Below are positions 9,570 through 18,360 of a DNA stretch of 64,000 nucleotides, in pieces (position 1 is the stretch's first letter; every line of letters begins with the position of its first letter). Made by a program: the position numbers and the translations under genes. Below the pieces are notes generated by a model that saw nothing but the letters and a program-made list of their open reading frames with translations, made no database searches and had not been told where the DNA came from. Source of the DNA: CAVTWH01 sp963794685 (GTDB lineage: Bacteria; Actinomycetota; Actinomycetes; Mycobacteriales; Micromonosporaceae); the NCBI GenBank assembly GCA_963794685.1, contig CAWCFK010000015.1, forward strand, positions 248,001 to 312,000, given 5' to 3'.

Positions 9570-9884
9570 GCGCCGGATCAGCCCAGCGCAGCTCGGTTAA
9601 GGCCCGTGACAGCGGTCGATCCGTGCGATCCGACTGCCTGCCGGGTGTACCCGGATGATGGTGCGCTGACCGGATTGCGTTGGCACGCCAACACTTTGTT
9701 ACCGGCCGGATGCTTCCCGCGTTGGCATCGGCCGGCTAGCGTCTAGGCATGGCCCGGGGGCTTCCCGGACCAACCGGCAGGCCCGGATCCCTTATGGCAG
9801 GGGGCCCGCACCCGACCCCCCGTCACCGGGCAACGGTGGTCGCGGACCGCGGGGCGCGGGTGCCGTCCCTTCCGGAGCCAGCCT
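9570..9884 (+). promoter_or_regulatory. Upstream region of phoH with GTTGGC palindrome
   Basis: No gene is seen in this 315-base gap. A perfect inverted repeat GTTGGC-AC-GCCAAC occupies 9679-9692, and a third GTTGGC half-site lies at 9721-9726, 42 bases from the first, about four helical turns. A possible -10 (TAGCGT, 9737-9742) follows. The rest is a long G/C-rich leader to the GTG start of phoH. Confidence 0.5.
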
Positions 9885-11210
9885 GTGTCCAATCGCCGCA
9901 CCCAGACCAGCCCCCATCCAGACCGCCACACCTTCGTTCTGGATACCTCGGTCCTCATCGCCGATCCCGCAGCCTTCCTCCGCTTCGCCGAGCACGACGT
10001 CGTGCTTCCGCTCGTGGTCATTTCCGAGCTGGAGGGCAAGCGCAACCACCCCGAACTGGGCTACTTCGCCCGTCAGTCGTTGCGCATGCTCGACGACCTG
10101 CGGGTCAAGCACGACCGGCTGGACCAGCCGGTCGTCGTCAACGAGGCCGGCGGGACGCTGCGCGTCGAGCTCAACCACACCGATCCCGGGTTGCTCCCGG
10201 CCGGCTTCCGCAACGACAGCAACGACGCCCGGATCCTTTCGGTGGCGCTCGGCCTGGCCGCCGAGGGCTGTGCGGTCACGCTGGTCACCAAGGACATGCC
10301 GCTGCGAGTGAAGGCCGGTGCCGTCGGACTGGCCTCCGATGAGTACCGGCACGGTCAGGCGGTCGATCCGACGTGGACCGGGATGGCCGAAGCGGAGCTG
10401 ACCGAGGAGCAGATCCAGGAGCTCTACAGCGGTGAGGCGGTGGACCTGAGCGAGGCCGCCGGCCTGCCCTGCCACACCGGCCTGGTGCTGCACTCGCCGC
10501 GCGGCTCGGCGCTGGGTCGGGTGATGGCCGACAAGACCGTCCGGCTGGTCCGTGGCGACCGGGAGGCTTTCGGGTTGCACGGCCGGTCGGCGGAGCAGCG
10601 CATCGCGCTGGACCTGCTGCTGGACGAGTCGATCGGGATCGTGTCGATGGGCGGCCGGGCCGGCACCGGCAAGTCTGCGCTGGCCCTGTGCGCCGGCCTG
10701 GACCAGGTGATGGAGCGCCGCCGGCACAAGAAGGTGATCGTCTTCCGGCCGCTGTACGCGGTGGGCGGCCAGGAGCTGGGTTACCTGCCGGGCTCCGAGG
10801 CGGAGAAGATGTCGCCGTGGGCGCAGGCGGTCTTCGACACCCTCGGCGCGCTGGTGCACGACAACGTGCGGGAGGAGATCGCCGCCCGGGGCATGTTGGA
10901 GGTGCTGCCGCTGACCCACATCCGTGGCCGCAGCCTGCACGACGCGTTCGTGATCGTGGACGAGGCGCAGTCGTTGGAGCGCGGGGTGCTGCTCACCGTG
11001 CTGTCCCGGATCGGCTCCAATTCGCGGGTGGTGCTCACCCACGACGTGGCGCAGCGGGACAACCTGCGGGTCGGCCGGCACGACGGGGTGGTTTCGGTGA
11101 TCGAGGCGCTCAAGGGGCATCCGCTGTTCGCCCATGTGACCCTCACCCGTTCGGAGCGGTCACCCATCGCCGAAGTGGTCACAGATCTGCTGGAGGATCT
11201 TCCGGTTTAA
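9885..11210 (+). CDS. PhoH-family ATPase with N-terminal PIN domain (PhoH2)
   Basis: The 441-residue protein fuses a PIN ribonuclease-like domain (VLDTSVLIAD at 18-27, acidic SNDARILS and TKDMPLR further on, ending about residue 150) to a PhoH-type P-loop ATPase (Walker A GGRAGTGKSAL from about 255, FRPLYAVGGQELGYLPG, Walker B FVIVDEAQSLE from about 353, and RIGSNSRVVLTHD). PIN-PhoH2 proteins in mycobacteria are reported RNA helicase/RNases; that role is inferred here. The start is GTG at 9885. It is followed by a structured leader and a lytic transglycosylase gene. Confidence 0.93.
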   Translation: MSNRRTQTSPHPDRHTFVLDTSVLIADPAAFLRFAEHDVVLPLVVISELEGKRNHPELGYFARQSLRMLDDLRVKHDRLDQPVVVNEAGGTLRVELNHTDPGLLPAGFRNDSNDARILSVALGLAAEGCAVTLVTKDMPLRVKAGAVGLASDEYRHGQAVDPTWTGMAEAELTEEQIQELYSGEAVDLSEAAGLPCHTGLVLHSPRGSALGRVMADKTVRLVRGDREAFGLHGRSAEQRIALDLLLDESIGIVSMGGRAGTGKSALALCAGLDQVMERRRHKKVIVFRPLYAVGGQELGYLPGSEAEKMSPWAQAVFDTLGALVHDNVREEIAARGMLEVLPLTHIRGRSLHDAFVIVDEAQSLERGVLLTVLSRIGSNSRVVLTHDVAQRDNLRVGRHDGVVSVIEALKGHPLFAHVTLTRSERSPIAEVVTDLLEDLPV

Positions 11211-11252
11211 GGCGGTAGGCCCCATTTGGGGTGTGCCGAATCCCACTTCGCG

Positions 11253-11309
11253 GGGGCGCTCGACTGGCGTGGCGGCAGCACGTCCGTCAGGGTGAACGTC
11301 GAGCGCCCC
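11253..11309 (+). ncRNA. Strong hairpin in the leader of the transglycosylase gene; possible c-di-AMP (ydaO/yuaA-like) riboswitch
   Basis: The 12-base arms GGGGCGCTCGAC (11253-11264) and GTCGAGCGCCCC (11298-11309) pair perfectly around a 33-base loop. Upstream lies GCCGAATCCCACTTCGCGGGGG and the loop ends in CAGGGTGAAC; ydaO elements contain GAAUCC, GCGGGGG and GGGUGAA in this order, and in actinobacteria they precede wall-lytic genes. A second hairpin (GGCA..CCCC/GGGG..TGCC) follows near 11350-11375. The match is partial: the usual ACCC after GCGGGGG and the CAGCUAACC end are not clear. It could instead be the phoH terminator. Confidence 0.35.
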
Positions 11310-11435
11310 ACGGGTTGACAGCGATCCCAACCGATCGATGTCACCCCAGCGGCACCCCCCGTCAGGGGCGCTGCCGGCGTACGGATGACAGAGCTTTCCG
11401 TACCCCGGTCCCTGCCCCCGGCGAAGGGATCCTTC

Positions 11436-12110
11436 GTGTCTCAGCTCTGGACCCGGGTGGGCCTGCGTGCCCTGTCCGTGGGTCTGGTGGTCCTCGCTCT
11501 GCTCGGTGGTGTCGCGCTCGGCGTGAACCGGCAGTCGCAACGCGCCAGTGATCAGCAGTACGCCGACGCGATGCGCGAGCAGAACGAGATGTACCAGATC
11601 AAGGCCGATACCAATGATTTCCGGCAGGCCACCTCCGGCCAGCGCAACGCCCAGTCGGACGCGCAGGCCAAGGCGAACGCCGCCGCGGCGGCTGCCGCGG
11701 CTGCCGCCGCTGCCGCGGACGCGGCCGCCCGCAACAGCGGGGCCAGCCGGGGCAGTACCCGGACCGTCCCGTTCGGACCCATCCCGACCTCCTGCAAGGA
11801 CTACACCGGCAACCGGGCGATCGGCTGTGCGCTGGTGTTGCAGTGGGGCTGGGGGCTGGACCAGATGGCCTGCCTCGACCCGCTGTTCAACAAGGAGAGC
11901 GGCTGGAACGAGAAGTCGAAGAACCGCTCGTCCGGCGCGTACGGCATCCCGCAGGCGCTGCCGGCGAGCAAGATGGCCGCGTACGGCGCGGACTACCTGA
12001 CCAACCCGGCCACCCAGATCAAGTGGGGGTTGGACTACGTCAAGAAGCGGTACAAGACGCCGTGCAACGCGTGGAGCCTGTGGAACTCGCGCTCCCCGCA
12101 CTGGTACTGA
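11436..12110 (+). CDS. Secreted/membrane-anchored lytic transglycosylase (SLT domain)
   Basis: I choose GTG at 11436 (GAAGGG upstream); ATG at 11385 in the same frame would add 17 residues. The protein of about 224 residues has an N-terminal membrane anchor or signal (LRALSVGLVVLALLGGVALGV), a coiled stretch, a poly-Ala tract (about 13 Ala), and a compact SLT domain at the C-terminus. The catalytic Glu lies in NKESGWN (about residue 153), followed by SSGAYGIPQALPASKMAAYG and the aligned NPATQIKWGLDYV. It should cleave peptidoglycan glycan strands outside the membrane. It follows phoH and converges on the MerR gene. Confidence 0.9.
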   Translation: MSQLWTRVGLRALSVGLVVLALLGGVALGVNRQSQRASDQQYADAMREQNEMYQIKADTNDFRQATSGQRNAQSDAQAKANAAAAAAAAAAAAADAAARNSGASRGSTRTVPFGPIPTSCKDYTGNRAIGCALVLQWGWGLDQMACLDPLFNKESGWNEKSKNRSSGAYGIPQALPASKMAAYGADYLTNPATQIKWGLDYVKKRYKTPCNAWSLWNSRSPHWY

Positions 12111-12153
12111 CCCTGGTTATGTACGTCCGGCCCGTCGCCTCAGGTGCTGAGTT

Positions 12154-12786
12154 TCAGGTGCTGAAGCGGCGGGCTGACGCGTCTTCCTGGGCGAGCCGGC
12201 GTACCGCGTTGAACATCGCCTCGCCGAGCACGGTACCCACCACCACGGTCTCCACCTGTGCCGCCGGGGTGCCGGCCTGGTCGGCGACGACGGACAGGTC
12301 CAGGGCGGCCAGCTGCTGCGCCGCGTCGGCGTAGCCGTCGAGCGCGCCGACGATCGCCGGCTGGTCCAGGGCCAGCAGGGCGGCGATCACGTCGGCCAGC
12401 CAGTCCAGCGCCGGGGCGCTCTCCTCCACCAGCCAGCCGCGGCGGCGTACCAGGTCGTCGGCGTGGGTGCGGGCGGTGCGCCAGGCCTCGCTGTCCCGGG
12501 GAGCACGGGCGGCCGGGCTGATCGCCCGGTGCGCGCTACCCAGCAGGGTGTGGCCGGGCACGGTCGGGTCGTCCAGGTGGGCGAGCACGTCGGCGGTGGC
12601 GGCCACGGTGAGCCCACCGACGTCGATCAGCGCCCGGATCAGCCGGAGTCGGCGGGCGTGCCCGTCGTCGTACTCGGCCTGGTTGCTCGCCGTCGCGGTG
12701 CCGGCCGGGAGCAGCCGTTCGCGCAGGTAGTACTTGATGGTGGGGACCGGTACCCCGGTGTGACGGCTGAGTTCCCCGATCCTCAT
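12154..12786 (-). CDS. MerR-family transcriptional regulator
   Basis: A 210-residue protein with an N-terminal MerR winged helix (MRIGELSRHTGVPVPTIKYYLRERLL) and the typical basic RRLRLIRAL helix. It then has a long helical C-terminal domain without the Cys metal ligands of metal sensors, so it probably senses an organic ligand or a protein signal. It is divergent from the DUF4188 gene, and the 90-base gap holds two identical-type inverted repeats (12821-12860), which are the obvious operators. Autoregulation plus control of the DUF4188 gene is inferred from this layout. Confidence 0.9.
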   Translation of the reverse strand: MRIGELSRHTGVPVPTIKYYLRERLLPAGTATASNQAEYDDGHARRLRLIRALIDVGGLTVAATADVLAHLDDPTVPGHTLLGSAHRAISPAARAPRDSEAWRTARTHADDLVRRRGWLVEESAPALDWLADVIAALLALDQPAIVGALDGYADAAQQLAALDLSVVADQAGTPAAQVETVVVGTVLGEAMFNAVRRLAQEDASARRFST

Positions 12787-12820
12787 CCACGTCCCCCCTT
12801 GCGCCTCGCCGCCGATTGAT

Positions 12821-12860
12821 GGATAGTAGCACTATCCGCTAACGGATAGTTGAACTATCC
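12821..12860. promoter_or_regulatory. Double operator GGATAGT-N3-ACTATCC
   Basis: Two perfect 17-base inverted repeats lie at 12821-12837 (spacer AGC) and 12844-12860 (spacer TGA), 23 bases apart centre to centre. They are centred between the divergent MerR and DUF4188 start codons and stand out as A/T-rich in G/C-rich DNA. They are probable binding sites of the adjacent MerR protein. Confidence 0.8.
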
Positions 12861-12876
12861 ACTATGGGAGGCCGTC

Positions 12877-13317
12877 ATGGACAGGGCACCGAGCCGGACA
12901 ACCGCCGTCATCGAGGGCGACTTCGTGGTCTTCCTGGTCGGCCTGCGCATCAACAAGGTGTGGCGGCCGGACCGCTGGTGGTCTTCGCTGATGGCCGGCA
13001 AGGCGATGAACGACGCGCTGGTCAACGACCCGGCCAGCGGCATGCTCAACTCCCGCCTGGTGATCACCGGCCGCGGGCCGATGTTCATCCAGCTCTGGCG
13101 CAGCTTCACCGACCTGGAGCGCTACGCGCACGCCCCGGAAGGGCTGCACCAGGCCGTCTGGAAGAAGTTCTACAAGGCGGTCGGTCGCTCCGGTGAGGTC
13201 GGACTCTGGCACGAGACCTACCAGGTTCCGGCCGGCGGCTACGAGGCGATGTACGTCAACATGCCCCCGGTGGGCCTGGCCGCCGCCGGGGAGCAGGTGC
13301 CGGTCGGTCGGCGGTAG
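12877..13317 (+). CDS. DUF4188 domain protein (monooxygenase-like dimeric barrel)
   Basis: The start is ATG at 12877 after GGGAGG (12866-12871). The 146-residue protein matches DUF4188, a family related to antibiotic-biosynthesis-monooxygenase-like dimeric alpha-beta barrels. Family motifs seen are FLVGLRINKVWRPDRWW, FIQLWRSFTDLERYAH and GLWHETYQVPAGGYEAMYVNMPP near the end. The conserved His and Trp residues suggest a ligand or haem pocket, but no activity is established. It is divergent from a MerR gene with two operator repeats in the promoter, so it is probably induced by an unknown compound. Confidence 0.88.
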   Translation: MDRAPSRTTAVIEGDFVVFLVGLRINKVWRPDRWWSSLMAGKAMNDALVNDPASGMLNSRLVITGRGPMFIQLWRSFTDLERYAHAPEGLHQAVWKKFYKAVGRSGEVGLWHETYQVPAGGYEAMYVNMPPVGLAAAGEQVPVGRR

Positions 13318-13370
13318 GTCGGCCGCGCGGCCGGTGGCACACCTCGTCCGGACCTGATACCTATTCCGGC

Positions 13371-14045
13371 GTGAACACTGACCCGGGGACCGACGCCGAC
13401 CGGTTCGGCACCGTACCGTTCTACGCGGCCATCGGCCGGGCCTTCATCGGGATGTGCTTCTTCATCCCCGTGCTGTTCGCCATCGAACTCCTCGACCAGC
13501 ACACCGACCACGCCCTCGACCGGACCGGCGGCATCGCCCCGCACCGGCTCGACGGGCTGGACGGCATCATCTTCGCCCCGTTCCTGCATGCCAACTTCGA
13601 GCACCTCTACGGCAACGCGGTCGCCCTGGTGATCACCGGTACCTTCGTGCTGGCCGGCGGGGTACGCCGGTTCATCGGCATCACCGCGCTGATCGCCGTG
13701 GTGAGCGGCCTCGGCGTCTGGCTCACCGGCAAGCCGGGCACCATCGTGATCGGCGCCAGCGGCGTGATCTTCGGGTACTTCGGCTACCTGCTGATCCGCG
13801 GCATCGTCGAGCGCAGCCTGTGGGGGATCGCGGTTGGCCTGGTCGTCGGCCTGCTCTACGGCGCGCAGATGGTGCTGCTGCTCCCCGGCGACCCGAACAT
13901 CTCCTGGCAGGGGCACCTTTTCGGGTTCATCGGCGGGGTGCTCGCCGCCGTGCTCTTCCGCCGCCGTCGACCCCGCAAGACGGCCGCACCGACCGTGCCG
14001 GCCACCGCCCAGGTCCCCCCACCGGCCCCCATCCCGGAACCCTGA
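13371..14045 (+). CDS. Rhomboid-family intramembrane serine protease
   Basis: A 224-residue integral membrane protein with six predicted helices. The catalytic Ser is in GASGVIFGYFGYLL and the catalytic His in GHLFGFIGG; the HANFEHLYGN motif (His and Asn of the oxyanion hole) lies in the second helix. All features of an active rhomboid are therefore present. The start is GTG at 13371. The Pro/Ala-rich tail after the RRRRPRK stop-transfer is cytoplasmic. The substrate is unknown. It follows the DUF4188 gene by 53 bases on the same strand and may be co-transcribed. Confidence 0.92.
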   Translation: MNTDPGTDADRFGTVPFYAAIGRAFIGMCFFIPVLFAIELLDQHTDHALDRTGGIAPHRLDGLDGIIFAPFLHANFEHLYGNAVALVITGTFVLAGGVRRFIGITALIAVVSGLGVWLTGKPGTIVIGASGVIFGYFGYLLIRGIVERSLWGIAVGLVVGLLYGAQMVLLLPGDPNISWQGHLFGFIGGVLAAVLFRRRRPRKTAAPTVPATAQVPPPAPIPEP

Positions 14046-14224
14046 CCCCCGACCCGGCCGCCCGACCGGCCTCACCAGCGGGTGGGCAGCCGCCAGGCCG
14101 GCCTTGCGCGCGGGTGGGCGGCCGGTCGGCCTCACGAGCGGTACCGGTCGGTCGTGCGACGGGTTTTACCGGCCGAGCGAGGGCGTGACATCGACGGGCA
14201 ACGACCCGCCGGGAGTCTGCTCGC

Positions 14225-15652
14225 ATGAGTGCAACGTTGACCGCGCAGGAGCGGCCCGAAACCCCGGCCACCGGGTCAGCCGGTACCCGGGCCGGTTGGA
14301 TCGAGCACTGGGACCCGGAGGATCCGACCTTCTGGGCCACCACCGGGCGGCGGGTAGCCCGCCGTAACCTGATCTTCTCCATCCTCTCCGAGCACCTGGC
14401 CTTCTCGGTCTGGGTGATCTGGAGCGTGCTGGTGGTGGTCGCCGGTACCCACCCGCAGGACTTTCCCTTCCTCAATCCCAAGGTGCAGGCCAACGCGAAC
14501 GGCATCTTCTGGCTGGTGGCGCTGCCGAACCTGATCGGCGCCATCATGCGGGTGCCGTACACGGTGGCGGTCGCCCGCTTCGGTGGCCGGACCTGGACCA
14601 CGATCAGCTCACTGCTGCTGATCATCCCGATCACCCTGGCCACCTGGTGCGTCACCCACCCGGGTACGCCCTACTGGTTCTTCCTGGTCGCGGCCGCCAC
14701 GGCCGGCGTCGGAGGCGGCAACTTCGCCTCCTCGATGGCGAACATCTCGTACTTCTACCCGGAGCGGATCAAGGGCGCTGCGCTCGGGGTGAACGCGGCG
14801 GGCGGCAACATCGGCCTGTCCAGCATGCAGTTCGTGGTACCCATGCTGATCTTCTTCCACTTCAGCATGTTCGTCGCGGCGGCCGTCTGGTTCCCGCTGG
14901 TGATCATCGCCGGGATCTGCGCGTACCGGTTCATGGACAACCTCCGGGTCGGTAGGCAGACGCTGCGCGAGCAGTCCGCCGTGCTGCGCCGGCCGCACGC
15001 CTGGGTGATGTCCTTCCTCTACATCGGCACCTTCGGCTCGTTCCTCGGGCTGGCTGCCGCCTTCCCGGCGGTGATGGCGTTCGTCTTCCCGGCCGAGCAG
15101 AAGTTCCACTTCCTCGGTACCGGGCTGCTGCTGCCGGTCGCGTTCCTCGGCCCGCTGGTCGGGTCGCTGGCCCGGCCGGCCGGTGGCGCGGTCGCCGACC
15201 GGATCGGTGGGGCGAAGGTGACGGCCGGCGTCTTCGCCTGCATGGCCGTGGTGACGGTGCTGGCCATCCGGGCCGCCGACGCGCACAGCCTGGCCGGCTT
15301 CATCGCCGCGATGCTGGTGCTCTTCACCCTCTCCGGGGCCGGCAACGGCTCGGCGTACCGGATGATCCCGGCGATCTACCAGCGCCATGCCGCCAAGGCG
15401 ATCAGCGAGCAGCCCGACGACCGGGAGTCGCTGCTGGTCCGCGCCCGCCGGGAAGGCAGCGCCACGCTCGGGATGGCCGGTGCCTGCGGCGCGCTGGGCG
15501 GCTTCATCCTGCCCAAGGTGATCGGCAACTCGATCAAGGCGACCGGCGGGATCTCCACCGCGTTCTCCTGCTTCGTCGGCATGTACGTGCTCTGCCTGGT
15601 CGTCACCGTCGTGGTCTACCTGCGCCGGGGCACCCTGGTGCAGGGCGTCTGA
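14225..15652 (+). CDS. narK: Nitrate/nitrite MFS transporter
   Basis: A 475-residue major-facilitator protein with 12 membrane helices of the nitrate/nitrite porter family. The long N-terminal tail (WIEHWDPEDPTFWATTGRRVARRNL) is typical of actinobacterial NarK. The family signatures are visible as GVGGGNFASSMANISYFYPE (first nitrate signature) and the counterpart LFTLSGAGNGSAYRMIP in the second half. Conserved Arg residues in helices 2 and 8 region are present (MRVPYTVAVARFGGR; LARPAGGAVADRIGG). It imports nitrate or exports nitrite and lies directly upstream of nirBD-nnaR, separated by a strong terminator, so it is a separate transcript of one pathway. Confidence 0.94.
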   Translation: MSATLTAQERPETPATGSAGTRAGWIEHWDPEDPTFWATTGRRVARRNLIFSILSEHLAFSVWVIWSVLVVVAGTHPQDFPFLNPKVQANANGIFWLVALPNLIGAIMRVPYTVAVARFGGRTWTTISSLLLIIPITLATWCVTHPGTPYWFFLVAAATAGVGGGNFASSMANISYFYPERIKGAALGVNAAGGNIGLSSMQFVVPMLIFFHFSMFVAAAVWFPLVIIAGICAYRFMDNLRVGRQTLREQSAVLRRPHAWVMSFLYIGTFGSFLGLAAAFPAVMAFVFPAEQKFHFLGTGLLLPVAFLGPLVGSLARPAGGAVADRIGGAKVTAGVFACMAVVTVLAIRAADAHSLAGFIAAMLVLFTLSGAGNGSAYRMIPAIYQRHAAKAISEQPDDRESLLVRARREGSATLGMAGACGALGGFILPKVIGNSIKATGGISTAFSCFVGMYVLCLVVTVVVYLRRGTLVQGV

Positions 15653-15666
15653 ACCGCACCACCGGC

Positions 15667-15710
15667 ACGGCCGGCCGGCGCCCAACCCTCCGGGCGCCGG
15701 TCGGCCGTTT
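15667..15710 (+). terminator. Strong hairpin terminator after narK
   Basis: Arms at 15667-15683 and 15692-15708 (core GGCGCCC / GGGCGCC) form a stem of about 17 pairs with one mismatch and an 8-base loop, followed by TTT. It starts 15 bases after the narK stop. Confidence 0.85.
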
Positions 15711-15752
15711 CTCCGTGCCCGTCCCATCTGGTGGACACCCGATCACGGCGCT

Positions 15753-15767
15753 CACCTGTGTCAGGTG
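15753..15767. promoter_or_regulatory. Palindrome CACCTG-TGT-CAGGTG upstream of nirB
   Basis: A perfect 6+3+6 inverted repeat sits 100 bases upstream of the nirB start in the only intergenic space before the operon. It is a candidate operator. A GTGAAAC element at about 15815 may be part of a GlnR-type site. Which regulator binds is not shown; NnaR and GlnR are the candidates from work in Streptomyces and mycobacteria. Confidence 0.45.
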
Positions 15768-15867
15768 GGTTTCGTGAGAGGGCCGACCCACTGCCGACAT
15801 CGGGGGGTACCCAGGGTGAAACGCCCGTCATTGAGGCTGGGTCCGCGCAGGCGAGGGAGGTATTCAG

Positions 15868-18360
15868 GTGAAGCGACTCGTAGTGGTCGGGCACGGCATG
15901 GTCGGGCACCGGCTGGTCGAAGAAGTGCGTGCGAAGGACCCGGACGGGCAGTGGCAGATCACCGTGCTCGCCGAGGAGCCGCGACCCGCCTACGACCGGG
16001 TCCGCCTCACCGCCTGGTTCGACGGCGAGGACCTGGCGCTGGGCGAGCTGCCCGGCGTCGAGGTGCGGCTGGGTACCCCCGCGCTGAGCCTGGACGTGGC
16101 CGCGCACAAGGTGTCCACAGTGGACGACATGCTGGAGTACGACCAGCTTGTGCTGGCCACCGGCTCGTACCCGTTCGTGCCGCCGGTACCCGGTCGGGAC
16201 CTGCCCGGCTGTTTCGTCTACCGGACCATCGAGGACCTGGCCGCGCTGTCGGAGTACGCGGTCGGCAAGCGCACCGGCGTGGTCGTCGGCGGCGGCCTGC
16301 TCGGCCTGGAGGCGGCCAACGCGCTGCGCCGGCTCGGGCTGGTCACCCACGTCGTGGAGTTCGCACCCCGGTTGATGCCGCTGCAGGTGGACGAGGCCGG
16401 TGGGGCGATGCTCAAGCGGCACGTCGAGGATCTCGGGCTGAGCGTGCACACGTCGCGGGCAGCGGCCCGGATCACCGGCGACGACTCGGTACGCCAGGTG
16501 GTCTTCGAGGACGGCGGCGTGATCGGTACCGACGTGGTGGTCTTCGCGGCGGGCGTCCGCCCGCGCGACGACCTGGCCCGCGCGGCCGGCCTGACCGTCG
16601 GCCCGCGCGGCGGCATCGTGGTGGACGACGACTGCCGCACCAGCGACCCCGCGGTCTGGGCGATCGGCGAGTGCGCGGCGATCGGCGGCCGGGTGTACGG
16701 CCTCGTCGCCCCCGGTTACTCGATGGCCGAGGTGGTGGCCGGGCAGCTCACCGGCGCCCCGGTCAGCTTCCCGGGCGCGGACACCTCCACCAAACTCAAG
16801 CTGCTCGGCGTCGACGTGGCCTCGTTCGGTGAGATCACCGGCCCGCTCGACGTGACCTTCGTGGACCCGGCCACCCGGGTCTACGCCAAGCTGGTGCTCT
16901 CCGACGACGCGCAGACCCTGCTCGGCGGGGTGCTGGTCGGCGACGCGGCCGCGTACCCGACGCTGCGGGCCTGCCTCGGCGGGCCGCTGCCCGGACCGCC
17001 GCTGTCCCTGCTGGCCCCGGCCGGCGCGACCGGCTCGACCGGTGGGCTTCCGCCCAACGCCCAGGTCTGCTCGTGCAACGGGGTCACCAAGGGGACCATC
17101 CTCACCGCGATCCGCGAGCAGGGCTGCGCCGACGTGGCGGCCGTGAAGAAGTGCACCCGGGCCGGCGCCACCTGCGGCTCCTGCGTGCCGCTTGTCAAGC
17201 AGCTGCTCGGCGAGGCCGGCGTGGCCACCTCCAGCAACCTGTGCGAGCACTTCGCCTACTCCCGGCGCGACCTCTTCGACATCGTCACGGTGCGCGGCAT
17301 CCGCACCTTCTCGGAGCTGATCGACGCCTACGGCGCCGGCCGCGGCTGCGACATCTGCAAGCCTGTGGTGGCCTCGATCCTGGCCAGCACCGGCAGTGGG
17401 TACATCCTGGACGGCGAGCAGGCCGCGTTGCAGGACACCAACGACCACTTCCTCGCCAACATCCAGCGCGACGGCACGTACTCGGTGGTACCGCGGATCC
17501 CGGGCGGCGAGATCACCCCCGAGAAACTGATCGTGATCGGTGAGGTGGCCCGGGACTTCGGGCTCTACACGAAGATCACCGGCGGGCAGCGGATCGACCT
17601 GTTCGGGGCGCGGGTGGAGCAGTTGCCGCGGATCTGGCGGCGGCTGGTGGACGCCGGCTTCGAGTCCGGGCACGCGTACGGCAAGGCGCTGCGGACGGTG
17701 AAGTCATGCGTCGGCTCCACCTGGTGCCGCTACGGCGTACAGGATTCGGTGGGGTTGGCGATCGCGCTGGAGCTGCGGTACCGGGGGCTGCGGTCGCCCC
17801 ACAAGATCAAATCTGGGGTGTCCGGCTGCGCCCGGGAGTGCGCCGAGGCGCGCGGCAAGGACTTCGGCATCATCGCCACCGAACAGGGCTGGAACCTCTA
17901 CCTGGGCGGCAACGGCGGCTTCAAGCCCCGGCACGCCGAGCTGTTCGCCAGCGACCTGAGCACCGAGGAACTGGTCCGGCTGGTCGACCGGTTCCTGATG
18001 TACTACATCCGCACCGCCGACCGGCTGCAGCGCACCGCCGGCTGGATCGAGGCGATGGACGGCGGCCTGGAGCACCTACGCGCGGTGATCGTGGACGACT
18101 CGCTGGGCATCTGCGCCGATCTCGACGCCGGCATGGCCCGGCACGTCGACGGGTACACCGACGAGTGGCAGGCCACCATCGCCGACCCCGAACGGCTGCG
18201 CCGGTTCGTCTCCTTCGTCAACGCCCCGGACACTCCCGATCCGATGATCACCTTCGAGACCGAGCGCGGCCAGCCGGTGCCCGCCCTCGCGTCGGCCGCC
18301 GCCGGCGCGTCGGGCAGCCCCGGCCGTCGCGAGCCCGTGCTGCTGGGGATGCCGCGATGA
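15868..18360 (+). CDS. nirB: Assimilatory nitrite reductase (NAD(P)H), large subunit
   Basis: The 830-residue enzyme reduces nitrite to ammonium in the cytoplasm. The FAD/NAD(P)H module comes first (VVGHGMVGHRLVEE at the N-terminus, VVGGGLLGLEAANAL about residue 146). Then a BFD-type [2Fe-2S] domain has Cys in CSCNG (about 401-403) and CTRAGATCGSC (about 429-439). The C-terminal half is the sirohaem/[4Fe-4S] catalytic domain, with ligands Cys614 and Cys620 (SCVGSTWC) and Cys654 and Cys658 (GCARECAEARGKD). The start is GTG at 15868 behind GGGAGG. The stop overlaps the nirD start (ATGA), so the two subunits are translationally coupled. Confidence 0.96.
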   Translation: MKRLVVVGHGMVGHRLVEEVRAKDPDGQWQITVLAEEPRPAYDRVRLTAWFDGEDLALGELPGVEVRLGTPALSLDVAAHKVSTVDDMLEYDQLVLATGSYPFVPPVPGRDLPGCFVYRTIEDLAALSEYAVGKRTGVVVGGGLLGLEAANALRRLGLVTHVVEFAPRLMPLQVDEAGGAMLKRHVEDLGLSVHTSRAAARITGDDSVRQVVFEDGGVIGTDVVVFAAGVRPRDDLARAAGLTVGPRGGIVVDDDCRTSDPAVWAIGECAAIGGRVYGLVAPGYSMAEVVAGQLTGAPVSFPGADTSTKLKLLGVDVASFGEITGPLDVTFVDPATRVYAKLVLSDDAQTLLGGVLVGDAAAYPTLRACLGGPLPGPPLSLLAPAGATGSTGGLPPNAQVCSCNGVTKGTILTAIREQGCADVAAVKKCTRAGATCGSCVPLVKQLLGEAGVATSSNLCEHFAYSRRDLFDIVTVRGIRTFSELIDAYGAGRGCDICKPVVASILASTGSGYILDGEQAALQDTNDHFLANIQRDGTYSVVPRIPGGEITPEKLIVIGEVARDFGLYTKITGGQRIDLFGARVEQLPRIWRRLVDAGFESGHAYGKALRTVKSCVGSTWCRYGVQDSVGLAIALELRYRGLRSPHKIKSGVSGCARECAEARGKDFGIIATEQGWNLYLGGNGGFKPRHAELFASDLSTEELVRLVDRFLMYYIRTADRLQRTAGWIEAMDGGLEHLRAVIVDDSLGICADLDAGMARHVDGYTDEWQATIADPERLRRFVSFVNAPDTPDPMITFETERGQPVPALASAAAGASGSPGRREPVLLGMPR

